NCBI GenBank assembly: GCA_003184365.1
Contig: NKYR01000066.1
Span: forward strand, 152,644-216,643
Length of the DNA: 64,000 bases
Direction of reading: 5' to 3'
From: Evernia prunastri
Lineage: Eukaryota > Ascomycota > Lecanoromycetes > Lecanorales > Parmeliaceae
Made by a program: the position numbers and the translations under genes. The notes beneath the pieces are model-generated. The model was not told the origin of the DNA and made no database searches. It saw only the letters and a list, made by a program, of their open reading frames with translations. Positions 42,701-55,283 of the stretch are shown here, in pieces. Position 1 is the first letter of the stretch. Every line of letters starts with the position of its first letter.

Positions 42701-45700
42701 CCTCGCCTTGCGTGATCATCGATCTGCCGAATTACCACTGGAACCATAACAACACATACTGGCAAGAGAACCAAGCAAGCAAAGACTGGAGGTTCCGCCG
42801 CTTCATTGAACATGACCTCCTGGGAACGAAGGTGCTGGCAGCGCCTTGGCACGCACCGTCATTTAGGAAGACGCTGCTGCTCGGGAGACTCCCATGGCTG
42901 AGAGATCACAGGATGGGACCGGATGTCGTGTTTCCGGCCTCGGGGTATATCGCTATGGCGATGGAAGCGATCTATCAGACCCATACGATCCAAAACAGTG
43001 AGACGGATAGAGGGGACGCTGGGTCTTTACAATATCACCTTCGAAATGTCAAGTTTGATAAGGCGCTTGTCCTGCAGGACGAGACGGAGTCGAAAGTATT
43101 ACTGTCTTTGAATCCTTTGGCAGGGACCCAAGGAACATGGCATGAATTCCGAGTGACATCCTCACATGACGGGACAACTACGATGCATCATTGCACGGGA
43201 CTGGTCCGGGTGGAAGGAGTAAATGTGCAGAGTATGCCCTTTAGAATGTTCCAGCGCTGTTCAGTCTAACGTGCACGCAGTTGCCTCAAGAGAGGATCTA
43301 GCCCCGCTCATTTATCCGATGTTAGCGAGCCTATGGTACAAAGCCCAGACCGAAGCTGGGTACGGGTTCGGCCCTGAATTCCAGAAGCTGCTTCAGATAG
43401 AGACCGTTACTGGACAAAGGCAGTGCAGGTCCACCGTCGCTTTGACTGAGCCCAAGTCTGGCCACGAGCCTCAATCCCCGTATCCCATGCACCCGGCATG
43501 CATTGACGGCTGCTTCCAAACCGTCACTCCGTCGCTATGGGCAGGCGAGAGAGCCACCATTAGCGCGGTACTCGTCCCGGCAACAATCGACAATCTGGTC
43601 GTGTACCCAGGCATCGCTGGCGTACCAGAAGGCCTCTCTATAGCTAGCTCGAGGTATACTGGGCGTGGCAGACTTGAGGAGACTAAGAGCTTTTTCTCCA
43701 GTTGCTCGGTGTTTGATCCAGGAAGCGGGAAACCCCTGCTCAAATTGGACGGTCTCCGATACCATAAACTCGATACAGGCAATGACATGCACGACAGACA
43801 CACATACAATCGCACCGTCTGGCGGCCCGATGTGACTTTTCTCTCGCAGGACCAAATCTATTCGCTCGCACTGAACGACAACGCCTCGGGTATCCAGCAA
43901 TTGATAGATCTTATAGCCCACAAAAAGCCTGCCGTGAAAGTGCTCGAGGCTTCTTGCGTGGCTGGAGATACAAGGAGTTTATGGTTCTCGGGCGGGGACA
44001 GTCTGATACGTTCGGCGTACAACCATTACTCTTACGTGTCATCCGATGCAAAAGCCTTGATAGGCGCCAAAGAAGGCTACGAGTTGATGAAGCGTGCCTC
44101 TTTCGACTTGCTCGATATTCTGAAGCCTGGCTCTTCTTTGCCAGATACAGAGTATGATCTTGCAATCGTGAAAGTTGCTGAGATGAACGAAGAAGTCGCT
44201 AGCAACATTGCTAGTGCCGTGCGCACTTTTTGTTCCGATGATGCCTTTGTTCTGTTCCTTGAGCAGCAATTGGAACCCCTGACGCCAGGCTCCGAAGGGA
44301 GCAATGATTCAAATGCTGTCATGGTCGATGAGCCTTGTGTGAACGGAATGACCAGTGAGGATCCAGCAATTGTGTCTTCCATCTCGGACAACGGGTATAC
44401 CAACGTTCTTCGAATCCCTAGCAGCTGGGCGGCAAACGCCTACATTGCAAGAGCTATGGGGACACCAGTAAATGACGTTCTCTCAAAAAAGGTAAGCGTT
44501 ATGCACCTCTCCGCGCAGAGCCGTCTCAGCCAAGGTCTCCGAGATGCTTTGGAGCAGTCCGATTGGCAGATCACCGAGCATTTTTACCCATACTCTCAGT
44601 TACAACCCAAGAGTATCGTCCTTGTCCTCGATGAGACTGTCTCTCCCGTACTCGCTTCCGTTTCCGAGTCTCAGTGGCAAGAACTTCGTCGAATCATCTT
44701 GCAGGGAAATCGACTCTTGTGGGTCGTCGAAGGTTCTCAGATGAATGTCACAAAACCGGAAAATGCTCTGGTCCACGGTATGTTCCGCTCCATCCGCAGC
44801 GAAGACAGATCGTCAGAGCTGGTGACACTCGACGTTGAATGCACCGAGAGCCCGTCCGCACACCTCGCAATCGAGCGAGTCCTTCGCTCGTTGCTGAAAG
44901 CATCCCCCAAATCTCCTATCGACAGTGAGTTCGTGGAGAGGGGGAGCATCATCCACGTTAACCGGATAACGCCGGACGAGCCTATCAACTCGGCCAAGAA
45001 GAGCGATCAGCAAGGCGGCGAACCTGTAGCACGCTCCCTGAAAGACATCGCTGGACTAGCAACTTTACGAGCCGAGAAGCTCGGTACTTTGGACTCTCTT
45101 TGCTATTCGGAGCTATCACACGAAGAACTTCCCGTGCTAGAAAATCACATCGAGGTCGATATCAAAGCAGCCGGCCTGAACTTCAAGGATGTGGCGGTGA
45201 CGATGGGCATTGTTCCTGAGAACGAGCACCTGCTGGGTCTCGAAGGATCAGGCGTGGTCCGTCGTGTGGGCAAAGGGGCGTCGAAATTCAGTGTCGGGGA
45301 TCGAGTCGCTATCTTGAAAAATGGAACATTTGCGAACAAGATCCAATGTCCAGTGGAGCGCGCTCATCATATCCCATCCAGCATGGGTTTCAAAGATGCA
45401 TCTACCATCCCCCTGGTCTACTTGACCTGCATGTATTCTCTTGTCGACATCGGTCAGCTATCAAAAGGTCAGTCAGTGCTTATCCACTCCGCAGCCGGAG
45501 GCGTCGGTCTCGCATCAATCCAGCTAGCACAATGGATTGGTGCAGAAATTTTCGTCACTGTCGGAACGGAGGATAAGCGCCAGTTCCTACACGAACATCA
45601 CAACATTCCTTTCGAGCGAATGTTCTCTTCTCGGAGCACGGATTTCGCAAGGGAAATCATGGCAGCTACAGATGATAGGGGCATCGATGTCATTCTGAAT

Positions 45701-47304
45701 TCCCTGACCGGCGAGCTACTGGATGAGTCTTGGAGGATCTGTGCAGACGGTGGCAAGATGGTGGAGATAGGAAAGAGGGACATTGTTGACAGGAACTTCC
45801 TCGCAATGGAACCTTTTGACAGGAATTGCTCGTTCCATGCCGTCGATTTCTCGTACACTAAGCAAATCAAGGATCCGCTTATTGCAAGGTAGGAGCAACC
45901 TGATGCGTCACCTTAGATAGACTGACAACGTTTCAGTTTACTGGATCGTACTTTCAAACTTGTGTCAAAGGGACACCTAAAAGCCATCCACCCCATCACA
46001 ACTTATCCATTCAATCAGATACCTGCTGCTTTCGCTTTCATGCGAAGTGGACGACATCTTGGGAAGATTGTAATCGCGGACGAAGATGATATCGCATCCG
46101 AGATTCTAGTTCGTCCCCCACCCAGGACGATTTCTCTCAAGGACCGGGCTTCCTACATCATTGTTGGGGGTCTCAAGGGTCTCTGTGGTAGCCTTGCAAT
46201 CTATTTAGCAAAACATGGTGCCAAGAACATCCTGGCGATGTCAAGAAGCGGTTGCTCTGACGAGCGATCTCAGAAAGCCATAATGAACTGCAATGCATTT
46301 GGCTGTGAGATACAAGAGGCCGCGTGCGATGTGACCAGCCTCTCCGACGTCAAGAAGGCGTTCAAGAATGCCAAATATCCAGTGGCTGGCGTGATTCAAG
46401 GAGCGATGGTGCTCAGAGTAAGCAGCAATCCGACTGTGACTGGCGGTTTCACAACTGATATAGGCAGGATAAACCATACGAGACGATGGCAGTCTCTGAC
46501 TTCCACACTACCATATCTAGCAAGGTTGCAGGGACTTGGAACCTCCACCACGTATCTCTCGAGCTCAAGCAGCCACTCAGCTTTTTCACTCTGCTCTCTT
46601 CCGTCAGTGGCGTCATCGGACAAAAGGGCCAAGCAAACTATTCGGCAGCAAATACATTCCTGGACGCATTCGCTTCGTACCGCCTCGGCCAAGGACTCCC
46701 CGCAAACAGCGTCAACCTAGGGGTCATCGAGGATGTCGGCTACGTCGCCGAACAAGGCGGGATGCAGAAGCACTTTGACGACCGCCAATGGGTCGGCATC
46801 AACGAGTACGTCCTCCATCGGATCCTGAGTCTCAGCATATGGCAGCAAACCGCCACGATCAACGCCGCTTCAGCACCACAGCTCATCACCGGCATCCGTG
46901 TGCCTCAGCCCGCGGACTCCGAGCTCGCACACGACGCACGGTTCGCGCCTCTGTTCCGTCCCGAAAGCAACGGCGACGGCGGTGGTGGGGTTTCTGCCGG
47001 TGCCGGCGCAGGGCAGGGCGCACAGGCGCTGCTCCTCCTTCGTAGCTCCGGCGCGGAGCCGGCGGCCGTGCTCGGTGAGGCCGTTGCGGTCGTGGGGTCA
47101 AAGTTCGAGCGGACGCTGCGCCTCTCGGATCCCGTGGAGCCGGGGAAGAGCTTGGCGTCGTACGGCTTGGACTCGCTGTCTGCCGTTGAGCTCAGGAATT
47201 GGATCCGGACGGGATTGGGGGCTGAGGTCACGGTGCTGGAGATCACGGGCGCGAGTAGCTTGATTGAGCTTTGCGAGAAAATCGTAGGGAAGATGCGAAC
47301 GTGA
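39767..47304 (+). CDS. Highly reducing type I polyketide synthase (KS-AT-DH-inactive MT-ER-KR-ACP)
   Basis: Six exons (39767-40232, 40277-40394, 40491-43218, 43265-45888, 45937-46417, 46468-47304) give 2417 residues; introns are 44-96 nt. KS has DTACSGSL (Cys near 201), ECHGTGT and [10 protein letters not shown] has GHSSGE (near 676). DH has LRDHRMG (near 999) and HPACIDGCF (near 1183). The methyltransferase position (near 1300-1400) reads [10 protein letters not shown] where a glycine-rich SAM motif is expected, so C-methylation is probably absent. ER has HSAAGGVG (near 1844). KR has the Ser/Tyr pair (LLSSVSG, then ANYSAANTF), but its nucleotide motif is [11 protein letters not shown] has [10 protein letters not shown] (near 2372). 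There is no thioesterase or reductase release domain. Neighbouring hydrolase and regulator suggest a small gene cluster. Domain order is secure; the product cannot be named. Confidence 0.95.
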
Positions 47305-47704
47305 GAGATGTTATGGGTACTGCGGTCTTTGGAGGGAAACTGATAGAGAGTTATGTGCGGAGTTTAACACCACGAGTCAGAGATAACTATGGCGTCTCAT
47401 ATGGACCATTACTTCAAGGGCGGTAGGGGGTTTCCTGGGATCCTCCGTGGAAGGTCCAGGCACACTTGTTAGGCGAGAATATTCCGTAGGCTTAGGGCTC
47501 CTTACAATCCTACGAGGCTTTTTGAGATTTAGGATATCGTAGATTCAAGATGATACGGGAAAAAAAGGCTTGTGATATGATACGATTTTCAGAGGATTCT
47601 CAGTGAAAAAAATTATCAGTATATTGAATTGATGACTAAGACGTATTTTATACTTAGGGTCTGAAAAGTAACAAGCGGCGTAATATATTCTTAAATATAC
47701 TTTA

Positions 47705-47740
<36 letters not shown>
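47305..47740. other. Convergent intergenic region with (TC)n microsatellite at 47708-47737
   Basis: An AT-rich 3' region lies between the PKS stop and the regulator stop. The CT/TC run ends three bases before the TGA of the minus-strand regulator and would lie in its 3' UTR as (GA)n. Confidence 0.6.
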
Positions 47741-49137
47741 TCACCCTTCCATCATCATCATCACCCGCTCCCTCTTCGATTCATCCCCCACCTCTCTCTG
47801 CCCCCTTTCCCACCCCTCACACTTCCTCGCCCTCAGCGTCAAATCCGCTCCATGCCTTAACAACATCCTCAAAGTGTCCTCATAGCCCCGCTCCACAGCC
47901 ACATGCAAGACGCTCCAGTCATTGTGATCCCGCAGGTTGAGGTCCGCGCCGCCCGCGTCCAGGAACACTGCTACGACCGCTTCATGGCCGCGGAGGACGG
48001 CCCAGTGCAACGCGGTGCGACCGAGCGCGTCTCTGGCGTTGATGCAGGCGCCCCGGGAGAGGAGGAGCGAGGTTACGGTTGTGTGGCCGTTCATGGCGGC
48101 GAGGTGGAGGGGAGGACGGCCGGAGCCGTCGGGTTCGTTGGGGTCGAGGTTGTGCGTGAGGAGGATGGAGACGATGGCGGTGTGGCCCCTGTGCGAGGCG
48201 ATGTGCAAGACTGACATGGTATCATCGTTCTTGGAGACTTCGGAGTCCGTGGGGTTGCTGCTGGCTGGGCTGGTGTGGCTGCTGCTGCTATTGTAATTGT
48301 TATTTTCGCGGTCTGCGTGGTCTGGGGAAGTCTCTCGGGACTCGGGAGATTGTTGGGCAACTCGGTCGGTATAGAAGTCACCTTGAAGATTTGAGTCTGG
48401 AGGAGGCAGTAACGTCGAATAGGGGACCTGAGTGGTATAAAAGTTGGAGGCCGTCGGTCTGATACTTTTGGGCTCTGGCATAGAGATGACGGTGGAGTGG
48501 TTGGATCTGTCGTTCATGGGAATCGGAAAGGCTGATGTTGGCATGGCTCCTATGTCATGATCGAACATTGGAGAAGCGTTTCCGAGATGAGGCAAGTAAG
48601 ACATGGCCGTGCGTTCTGAACCCAATACCGAGCTGAGGAAAACTGCGTCGTTCACAATGGGGTCCGAATCCGATGCTGAAGTGCTGAATACTGTGTCGTT
48701 TGCTTGATTGGCTGCATTCTCACTTGTTCGCATCATGGCATCCCCGTATGCTGCCTCTGACGATACCTGGGGCTGCTGGCTCAAGGGTAGAGTATCGCAT
48801 TGTGGAGCTAGGTAATGAGGTTGCCGTGGTGGTGGTGATGGTAAGTTGGATGCGGCCAAGACCTGGCTATCATACAACGGCGGCCATGACAATGGCTGTG
48901 CGGGTGGAATTGTGCCGTGAAGTTGCAAAGCTTGATTCACTTGATGCCGGTGTCGTCTATCTGGAGGCAGTCAGTGGGCACGCCCATGGCACAGATGACG
49001 GTGCGGAAAAACGGGTAGATTCTAATCTTAGTGAAGACTGAGGCTGCTTGCATACTGCGAAAATTCCGCTGGGCGTTACGGTTCTGAACCTTACGCCTCT
49101 CCGACGGATCAGAAGGCAGAAGCTCGTGGTCTTCCAT
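47741..49137 (-). CDS. Basic-region plus ankyrin-repeat transcription regulator (TOXE-like, bANK type)
   Basis: Exon 1 (49056-49137) begins MEDHELLPSD and encodes a bZIP-type basic region (ERRKVQNRNAQRNFR, residues 13-27). A 95-nt intron (48961-49055, GTATGC donor, CACTGACTG branch, CCTCCAG acceptor) splits the basic region, and exon 2 (47741-48960) continues it as NRRHRHQ. The protein has 433 residues. No leucine heptads follow. A Ser/Pro/Asn-rich middle leads to four ankyrin repeats (about residues 275-400: VLHIASHRGHTAIVSILL, PLHLAAMNGHTTVTSLLL, ALHWAVLRGHEAVVAVFL, VLHVAVERGYEDTLRMLL). This architecture is that of TOXE of the HC-toxin cluster and related pathway activators. Lying 0.44 kb past the PKS, it is the likely local regulator. 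The unsplit frame of exon 2 alone begins with GTG, so the exon 1 junction matters. Confidence 0.85.
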
Positions 49138-51309
49138 AGGTTCGTTCAAAGGTACGATGAGGGCCCACTGGGCGCCCGACCAAAAAGCGCTTGTGGCGAT
49201 CAACAGCAATCTAAGCTAGAAGCAGGTACCGATTGTTAGGTTTGATCAGCTCCAAGATTGCCTGACAATTGAGTTTGATCAGGATTCCATAGGTATATCG
49301 CGCTGTAACCTGTGAAGAAGGTTGGAGAGACTACAAGTGCGAAAACTTAATGACCTCAAAGCCTTCGTGTTCTGTATTGTCTAGTCAAAAAACAAAAAAT
49401 AAAAATCTTCCCGGGACGCTGGAATGACATTTACATTGCAACATGATAGTGATTAGGTAGGCCTGAGTGTGGCTACCTTATGCATGGCACTTAGGTAAAG
49501 TAGGATCAGGCGAGATCAGGACGGCGCTGAACTCGTGTAATACCTCCGGTGCTCGCGGAAGGGATATACCTACCGAGCGTGCCGTCCCCCTTCCCGCGAG
49601 TTTTAGATCTCCTAGGAAGATGGGTCCCTCCGATACCATCAAGCCTGTTTTTATACCTGTAATGTTTCTATCTCTTTCTTGCGTCTGAAGAAGAGATTGG
49701 GGATAGGATGCACAGCCCAGCACTGAAAAGGCCCATTTCAATACTCTACTCTAGGGCTCCCATGAAGACGCGGAATTTTACTTGCCTGCCCTGCTGTGCG
49801 AAATGACCATGCGATGGGAAAACACCACGATTCGAAGTTGCCATGCTGTTTGGGTAAACCGCATTTCCTAGTAGATCCAAGTTTGCTAGAATAGACTAAA
49901 ATCCCATCGCGTGTCGGAAGTCCCGCCGCTAAGGTAGCATCTGTTTGAATGATCAATGATCATAAGTTCCTTATCTCTCCGTTTATTAGATCGTCGGCTC
50001 TTTTTGGCCGAGCAGAGCAGTAGGTATCGCCACTTCTCCACCTGAAGGCGTGGGTAGTACATACGCCAAAGGACACTTTCCCATGCCTGCTGTTGAAAAA
50101 TCAACCCCCACGAGTCCTGCAGGACACGCCTCTGCGGGTACGGCATGGGCCGTTGGGCAATGACGGGCAAATGACCGACCGGGTTGCAGCGGGTTTTGCG
50201 GGATCCACTCTCCCTCTCTGCGGGAAAAGGCATTTTGTCTCTTGATTGGAAACTTTAATGAATATGCCGAGATTCTGGCCTTGTCGGAGAAGGTCGACGG
50301 AGAAACTGCGTCCGTGTGCCGGGGGATTATTGTGGGTTAGGGGGGGGGGGGTTTGTGTTGATTGAGGGGATAGAGGCGTTGAGTTGGGAGGTTTGGTGCT
50401 GTGGTGCTGATTTTGTTTCTTTTGTGTGTATTCCCGGAAGGTGCAGAAGAGGGCAAGGCTGGTGGGTGGGTGGTATGCACAGATGTGGGCAAGGTTACGC
50501 GCATGCGTGAGATGGAAGGGATGATGTGGGATAGTCGTGTCTGGTGGAGGAGGATTAGACGGTGCGGGTCAGAATTTTGACGGCAACCGCGGCGAGGAAC
50601 TTAGGTTGGTTGGTAAGTCGAGTGGTGGGGGGGAGGTTAGGGGGAAGGAGGGGGGCTTTCGATTGATTTCGTCACTGACGTTAAGTGAACCAACCATGCG
50701 AAATTACGAGATCTGTCTATCAAAATTACCTAATTTTCTGAAAAAACAAACCCCCTTGCGTAAGATAACCAGGGAGTGTTTGTTTTACCCCCGGAATTCT
50801 AATATATATCTGGTTACATGCAATATGTGAGATTTCTCTTACTTAGCTCGAGAGTCTCGTAAATATAGTATTTGAATTTTCAACTCTTTTCCTGTTTCAA
50901 TTTACTAGACAGGATCGCGTTGAAGACTGCTGAGGATCACTACCTCTCAATCCTATTACTCGATAGGCGTTGCAATGCGTGTTTCAGAGGGTTCATTAGC
51001 CCCGAGGCCTGTAGACTTTGTGAAACAGCTCATGTTCGACTCGGGCAAATACCTCATCATGCGCTGATTACTTACTGTACTGTACTGTAGGCCTCTGGGG
51101 TGTCTGCTTGTTGTGCTGTTTTCAAAGATCTGGAGTGAGTGCGCGTGGTATGAAGGTTTTTGTGGGGAGGGCGGGGGGACGGTGGGGGGGAAAGAAGGAA
51201 TTGACGTTCAATATCTGCCACTAACTACTAAGCAGTCAAGTATCCTAGCACGTGGGGTCCAACTCCACAGGCGCTGATTCTCTCCAACGTCAGATCCCGA
51301 GCACCACCA
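49138..51309. other. Intergenic region; dispersed repeat near 50705-50960, otherwise no gene
   Basis: Short frames only. 50320-50680 is strongly G-rich on the plus strand, including a run of ten or more G at about 50340. No tailoring-enzyme gene is present between the two regulators. Confidence 0.5.
50705..50960 (+). repeat. Dispersed repeat, copy 2 (partner 11925-12200)
   Basis: Collinear with 11925-12200, sharing TACCTAATTTTCTGAA, the CGTAAGATAACC region and GACTGCTGAGGATCACTAC. The two copies are 39 kb apart, one beside the transposon island and one beside the polyketide locus. Confidence 0.5.
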
Positions 51310-53267
51310 TCATCCACCCGCGATGAACCGTTCGACCCGCTCGCCGAACCGGTCGCACTCCGGCCCCTGCAGCGCATCGGTCCAGCACACCCCTTTCACC
51401 CGGCTCAGGATCTCGGACCAGCTCCCGAACCCTTGCACGCGCCAGAGCCGCGTCGCCACCGCGACGCGCTGGGCGAAGAATGCGGCGTCCTCGTTGGCGA
51501 GGGAGTGGATCCCCCCGATGGACAGCATCCATATGTAGTACACCCGATGCACCTGGGGGCTGGTTCCGTGGATGTTGTGGCCTTCGTGCTCGAGCAGGAG
51601 GTCTTTCAACTGGCTTCCGAGATGCCCGAACCAGGGGCAGACGGGCCAGGAGCAGACTAGGACGCGGTTGAGGAAGATGAGAGCCGCGATCCGGCAGGCT
51701 TCGAATACATAGTCGAGATCGTGCAAGCTTTGATTTGGCTTTCGAGGAACAAGGGATACCAAGCGATGTTGGATGCTAATTCGGACCTTGTCGAATGATA
51801 TCAGCTCCATGGGCGTGATGGAGTGGCCCAAGTTGGTCAGCAGGTGCGTAAGATGACGCATGTCGTCAAAGATTTTGATCATTCCTAGACGGAGTCCTGC
51901 AGAATTTTCGAATCCGGGGCGAGCCGAGATAGACGACCCCTCGCCTTGGATGGTGGGGCTATTCGGTAGGTGTGGAAAATGGGGGGTGGTTGACAACACG
52001 GCCGAGGACATCAAATCTTGCCTGTGTAACACCGAAAAACCTTCAGTCAGTGGCCAACAGTTGCAATCTAAATATTCAAGATCGCTGCAGCTGGTAAAGT
52101 ACCATGAAATAAACATCTGAAGTACACCATGCCATCCCAGTTCCTCTAAGCCGCCTCTCAGATTTACCATTTTTTTAAGAGCACGTATGTGAATTCGCAG
52201 GTCATGGTGGTTTCCCTTCTCTTCCTAAAATCCAGGTGGTCAGCCTCAATGGGACTGAATCCTCACCAAAACAAACGAAAAAGCGGGTGTGGGATGTGAA
52301 AGAAGGCCGTCCAGCGGAGGCCATGCCACATCACCGGAACGCTAAGAATAATCATAGGGGAACAGTGTCTAGATCATTGGGCATTGTCCAAACCTTGAAA
52401 CCGTCGGAGACTCGTAAAATGATGCGTAGCTAGAAGATAATCATAATTCGAGTCACGTACCTCGATTGCCACAAGCATTGCCACCGCCCCGATGGTGGTA
52501 TCGGACACACTTTCGATCGAATCCTGGAGCCTTGAATTGACGAGGCGGATTATTTCCACCTTCTGAGCCAAGGTGCTAGGATTACTTTGCCTTCCGAAGA
52601 TGAAGTCCAGATGGGCGGCAACGTAATTGAAGGTTGCAAGGAACAGGAGTGGATCTGCCACAGCGTGGGGCATCCATACGCTGATCAGCGGACTTTGTCC
52701 TCTGCTTGCTTCTAGCGGATAGGATCTGCAGACCATTCGAGTGACTGTCATGCTAGTGTCAGTGGCTGCCTGTATATATATCTACGTACGTTCAAGGGAA
52801 GAGCGCGAAGGGTGCTCACAATGGCTCAGAACATAGCCAGTGTATCGACGATCTGCTCCACTCGGCAAAGCGTTGAACGGATCAGTACCACCGCCTCCAA
52901 GCAGCTGTTTGGGACTTGAGCGGACCGTGAGGGACGAGTAAATACAGTCGGGATCGCACTCGCCGTGACCATGAAATATACAATACCCCTTGAAGTCGTC
53001 ATGTCTTGTAGTAATTGGTAGCGTTGGCGTGAGTGACCGCGACGAGTCGCTGACTGGATGATGCCGAGCGGTGGGTTTTCCGTGCTGCTTCTGATTTCGC
53101 AATTGGCTCTGCCTCCTCTTCTGACGATAATCGCGCATCGCGTTCGAGCGGACCAACTTGCGGAGGCTCTTATCTTTACTCTGCTTTGGCTCGCTGAGGT
53201 TGACAAAGGCCCACGTTTCTACGGGTTGGACTTCCGTCACGGGTTGCATCACACATGTTGCTGACAT
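51310..53267 (-). CDS. Fungal transcription-factor-domain protein (Fungal_trans_2 type)
   Basis: Four exons (52820-53267, 52461-52744, 52103-52224, 51310-52021) give 521 residues. Introns are 75, 236 and 81 nt, and each junction restores the family reading: YVLSH-FTRMV, VAIE-EEKGNHHDLRIHIRALKK and FISW-QDLMSS. The N-terminus has a basic stretch (DKSLRKLVRSNAMRDYRQKR, about residues 31-50) preceded by WAFVNLSEP, and later GGTDPFNALP. This pattern is common in fungal regulator-like proteins of PF11951. No Zn2Cys6 cluster is visible, so direct DNA binding is uncertain. The middle and C-terminus (MVNLRGGLEELG onward) form the helical regulatory domain. It lies 2.2 kb from the basic-ankyrin gene on the same strand; membership in the polyketide locus is possible but unproven. 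Confidence 0.75.
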
Positions 53268-54260
53268 CCCGGGCTGTAGAGAACCTGGCAGCTAGAGGAG
53301 GAAGACAGGGCATCAGAGGGATCTAGGAGCAGCACGCCGGAACATTTGTAAGTCGTTTAAGAGTGGAAAGTATTAGGCTGTACTATCCGGAAAGTGTCAA
53401 AGGCAAAAGTCAAATGTGCCTGGGAAGCAGAGGGATTTATAGATGGATATGTAATTAAGATAGATCTGGCATGCACAGCAGGATAATCCAAGCGGACACG
53501 GTGAGCTGGCCAGTCAGGCCCATTCACCTTGTGTTTTTTTCTTTTCTTTTCTCTTGTGGCAAGATCAGACTGTATGTGAGCCTCCCAGCAGCTGCTTGGC
53601 TGATTCACACCGAGAAGGATGAAAGTCCAAGCCGAGCCTCTGCACTCTTAGTCCCACAAGCTATCCCACAAAGGGTCAATGCTCAAAATGCTTGGCATAA
53701 GACGAACGCACGGCTCATTCGACGGCTGCAACATGCGGATTTGTTAATCCTGAGTGTTGAAATCAAATTGATATTGATTGGTAAGAATCGGATTCATTGC
53801 CCGGATGCAACTGCTCCGTGGTCTCCCGTGTGGTCAAGATGAAGGGTGGCTTGCGCACAGGGTGGCGGTTGGGGGGGGGATTCGTGGGGTTGAGGCGCTG
53901 TAGGAGTTGAGAGAGGTGGGTTTGGGGGGGTTTTGTTGGCGGGATGTGATTGCGTGATCTGTGACGTGATGGTTCGCCGTTAAAGATGGTTTGGGAGGGG
54001 AGGTTTGAGAGCGATGAAGAGGCTATGGTGATGCTTGTCATGTGGAATGGTGAGCGTCGGTGTGTGATGGAGATTTGCACTTAGTTTCATAGATGTTTGC
54101 ATTTTGATAAGTACGTAGTCACTCGTCAATAATGAGTCAATGTAAAGAAGATTGAGAGAGTGTTGAAGCAAAGGCCGTGATCTCATCGCATGCTACCCAG
54201 AAAACGCCTGCAGAATGCCGCTAATATACCAAGATGTTCGTCACTCTCCCTCATCACCCC
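53268..54260. other. Intergenic, no supported gene
   Basis: Short overlapping frames on both strands without recognisable features. A purine-rich tract lies at 53860-54010. Confidence 0.5.
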
Positions 54261-55283
54261 CTACACATCTTCATGTCGGAAAGGCTCGTATGCCGTCCGG
54301 GTGTTTCCAACGTTGTTCAGTGGCATATGCGGTGCCTGGTACCCTGGTCCGCTCTGATATCCCTTTTGCGGCGCTCCGTAGCCCTGCCCACCCCTCAACG
54401 GACTCTCCACTCTCTCGTATTGGTAGGGGCCTTCCTGATCCCTGTATCTGCTCCTGGCCGGTCCATCACCATATCCCTTGATCCTGTCGCTCCTTCCACT
54501 GCAGCAGCACGAGCTGAAGAGCCAGAAGAGACCCGAGGCCAGGGAGAAGGCGACACCGAGCCAGATCGTGACGTAGATGCTGCGACCGAGGGAGCCGTGA
54601 ACGTTGTATTTCGTCAGCGCGTCGTTGAAGGTGCCGGTCAACGTGGCGTATAGGATGGTAGACGTGAGGGCGAATGCGATGAAGAAGAGCGAGCTGATAC
54701 TGGACACGATGGTGGTTGCTAGGCTACCAAGGCGCGAGAAGAGAGCCAAGAAGCCCACCAAGATCTCGGCGATGGTGCTGATGAGGGCAACGATGTAGGC
54801 AATGAACATCCACTTCGCAACGGTCTTGTATGTATTCAGGCCATCGCGCAACTCTTTGCTGAAGAGCTGGTCGATGCCGGTGTTGTTGAGATCCCACACT
54901 TGTACCGGGTTGAACCAAAATTCGTTCTGATGTGGCGAGCAGTAGGTGACGTGGTCAGTCACGCTTCCGCTGCTGTTGGTCTGGAAGTCGCCGGAGCAGT
55001 AGTTCCACAAGCTGACATGGTAGAAGTCTTTGACACCAAGGGCGGTCTTAGCGGCTGATGTCGTATCGTTGAGGATGGTGTCTGTCAGGGGGTTGGAGGG
55101 AAGGTTCAAGGTGGATGGATCGATGGTGATGTCGGAGGTGTTGGCTCTGAAGAAGTATAATTTGTTGTAGAAGCTATTGCTCTTGTTGGTACCTCCAAGA
55201 CCGACTATGATGAGACAGACGAGGGAGGCGATGGTCAATGCCATAGGCAGGAAGATGCAGGCGAAGCGGCCGGCTTTACCCAT
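54261..55283 (-). CDS. SUR7/PalI-family four-span plasma-membrane protein
   Basis: The 340-residue protein from ATG 55283 starts MGKAGRFACIFLPMALTIAS, a first membrane span. A large extracellular loop follows with several N-glycosylation sequons and the family cysteine pair (LWNYCSGD, then VTYCSP). Three more spans come after it (about residues 155-178, 185-220 and 240-262). The cytosolic tail starts with a CCCSGR cluster and is rich in Gly, Tyr and Arg. SUR7/PalI proteins sit in eisosome-type plasma-membrane domains or act in pH sensing and cell-wall maintenance. An in-frame ATG 23 codons upstream would hide the membrane start, so the shorter form is preferred. Intronless. The precise subfamily is not resolved. 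Confidence 0.8.
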   Translation of the reverse strand: MGKAGRFACIFLPMALTIASLVCLIIVGLGGTNKSNSFYNKLYFFRANTSDITIDPSTLNLPSNPLTDTILNDTTSAAKTALGVKDFYHVSLWNYCSGDFQTNSSGSVTDHVTYCSPHQNEFWFNPVQVWDLNNTGIDQLFSKELRDGLNTYKTVAKWMFIAYIVALISTIAEILVGFLALFSRLGSLATTIVSSISSLFFIAFALTSTILYATLTGTFNDALTKYNVHGSLGRSIYVTIWLGVAFSLASGLFWLFSSCCCSGRSDRIKGYGDGPARSRYRDQEGPYQYERVESPLRGGQGYGAPQKGYQSGPGYQAPHMPLNNVGNTRTAYEPFRHEDV

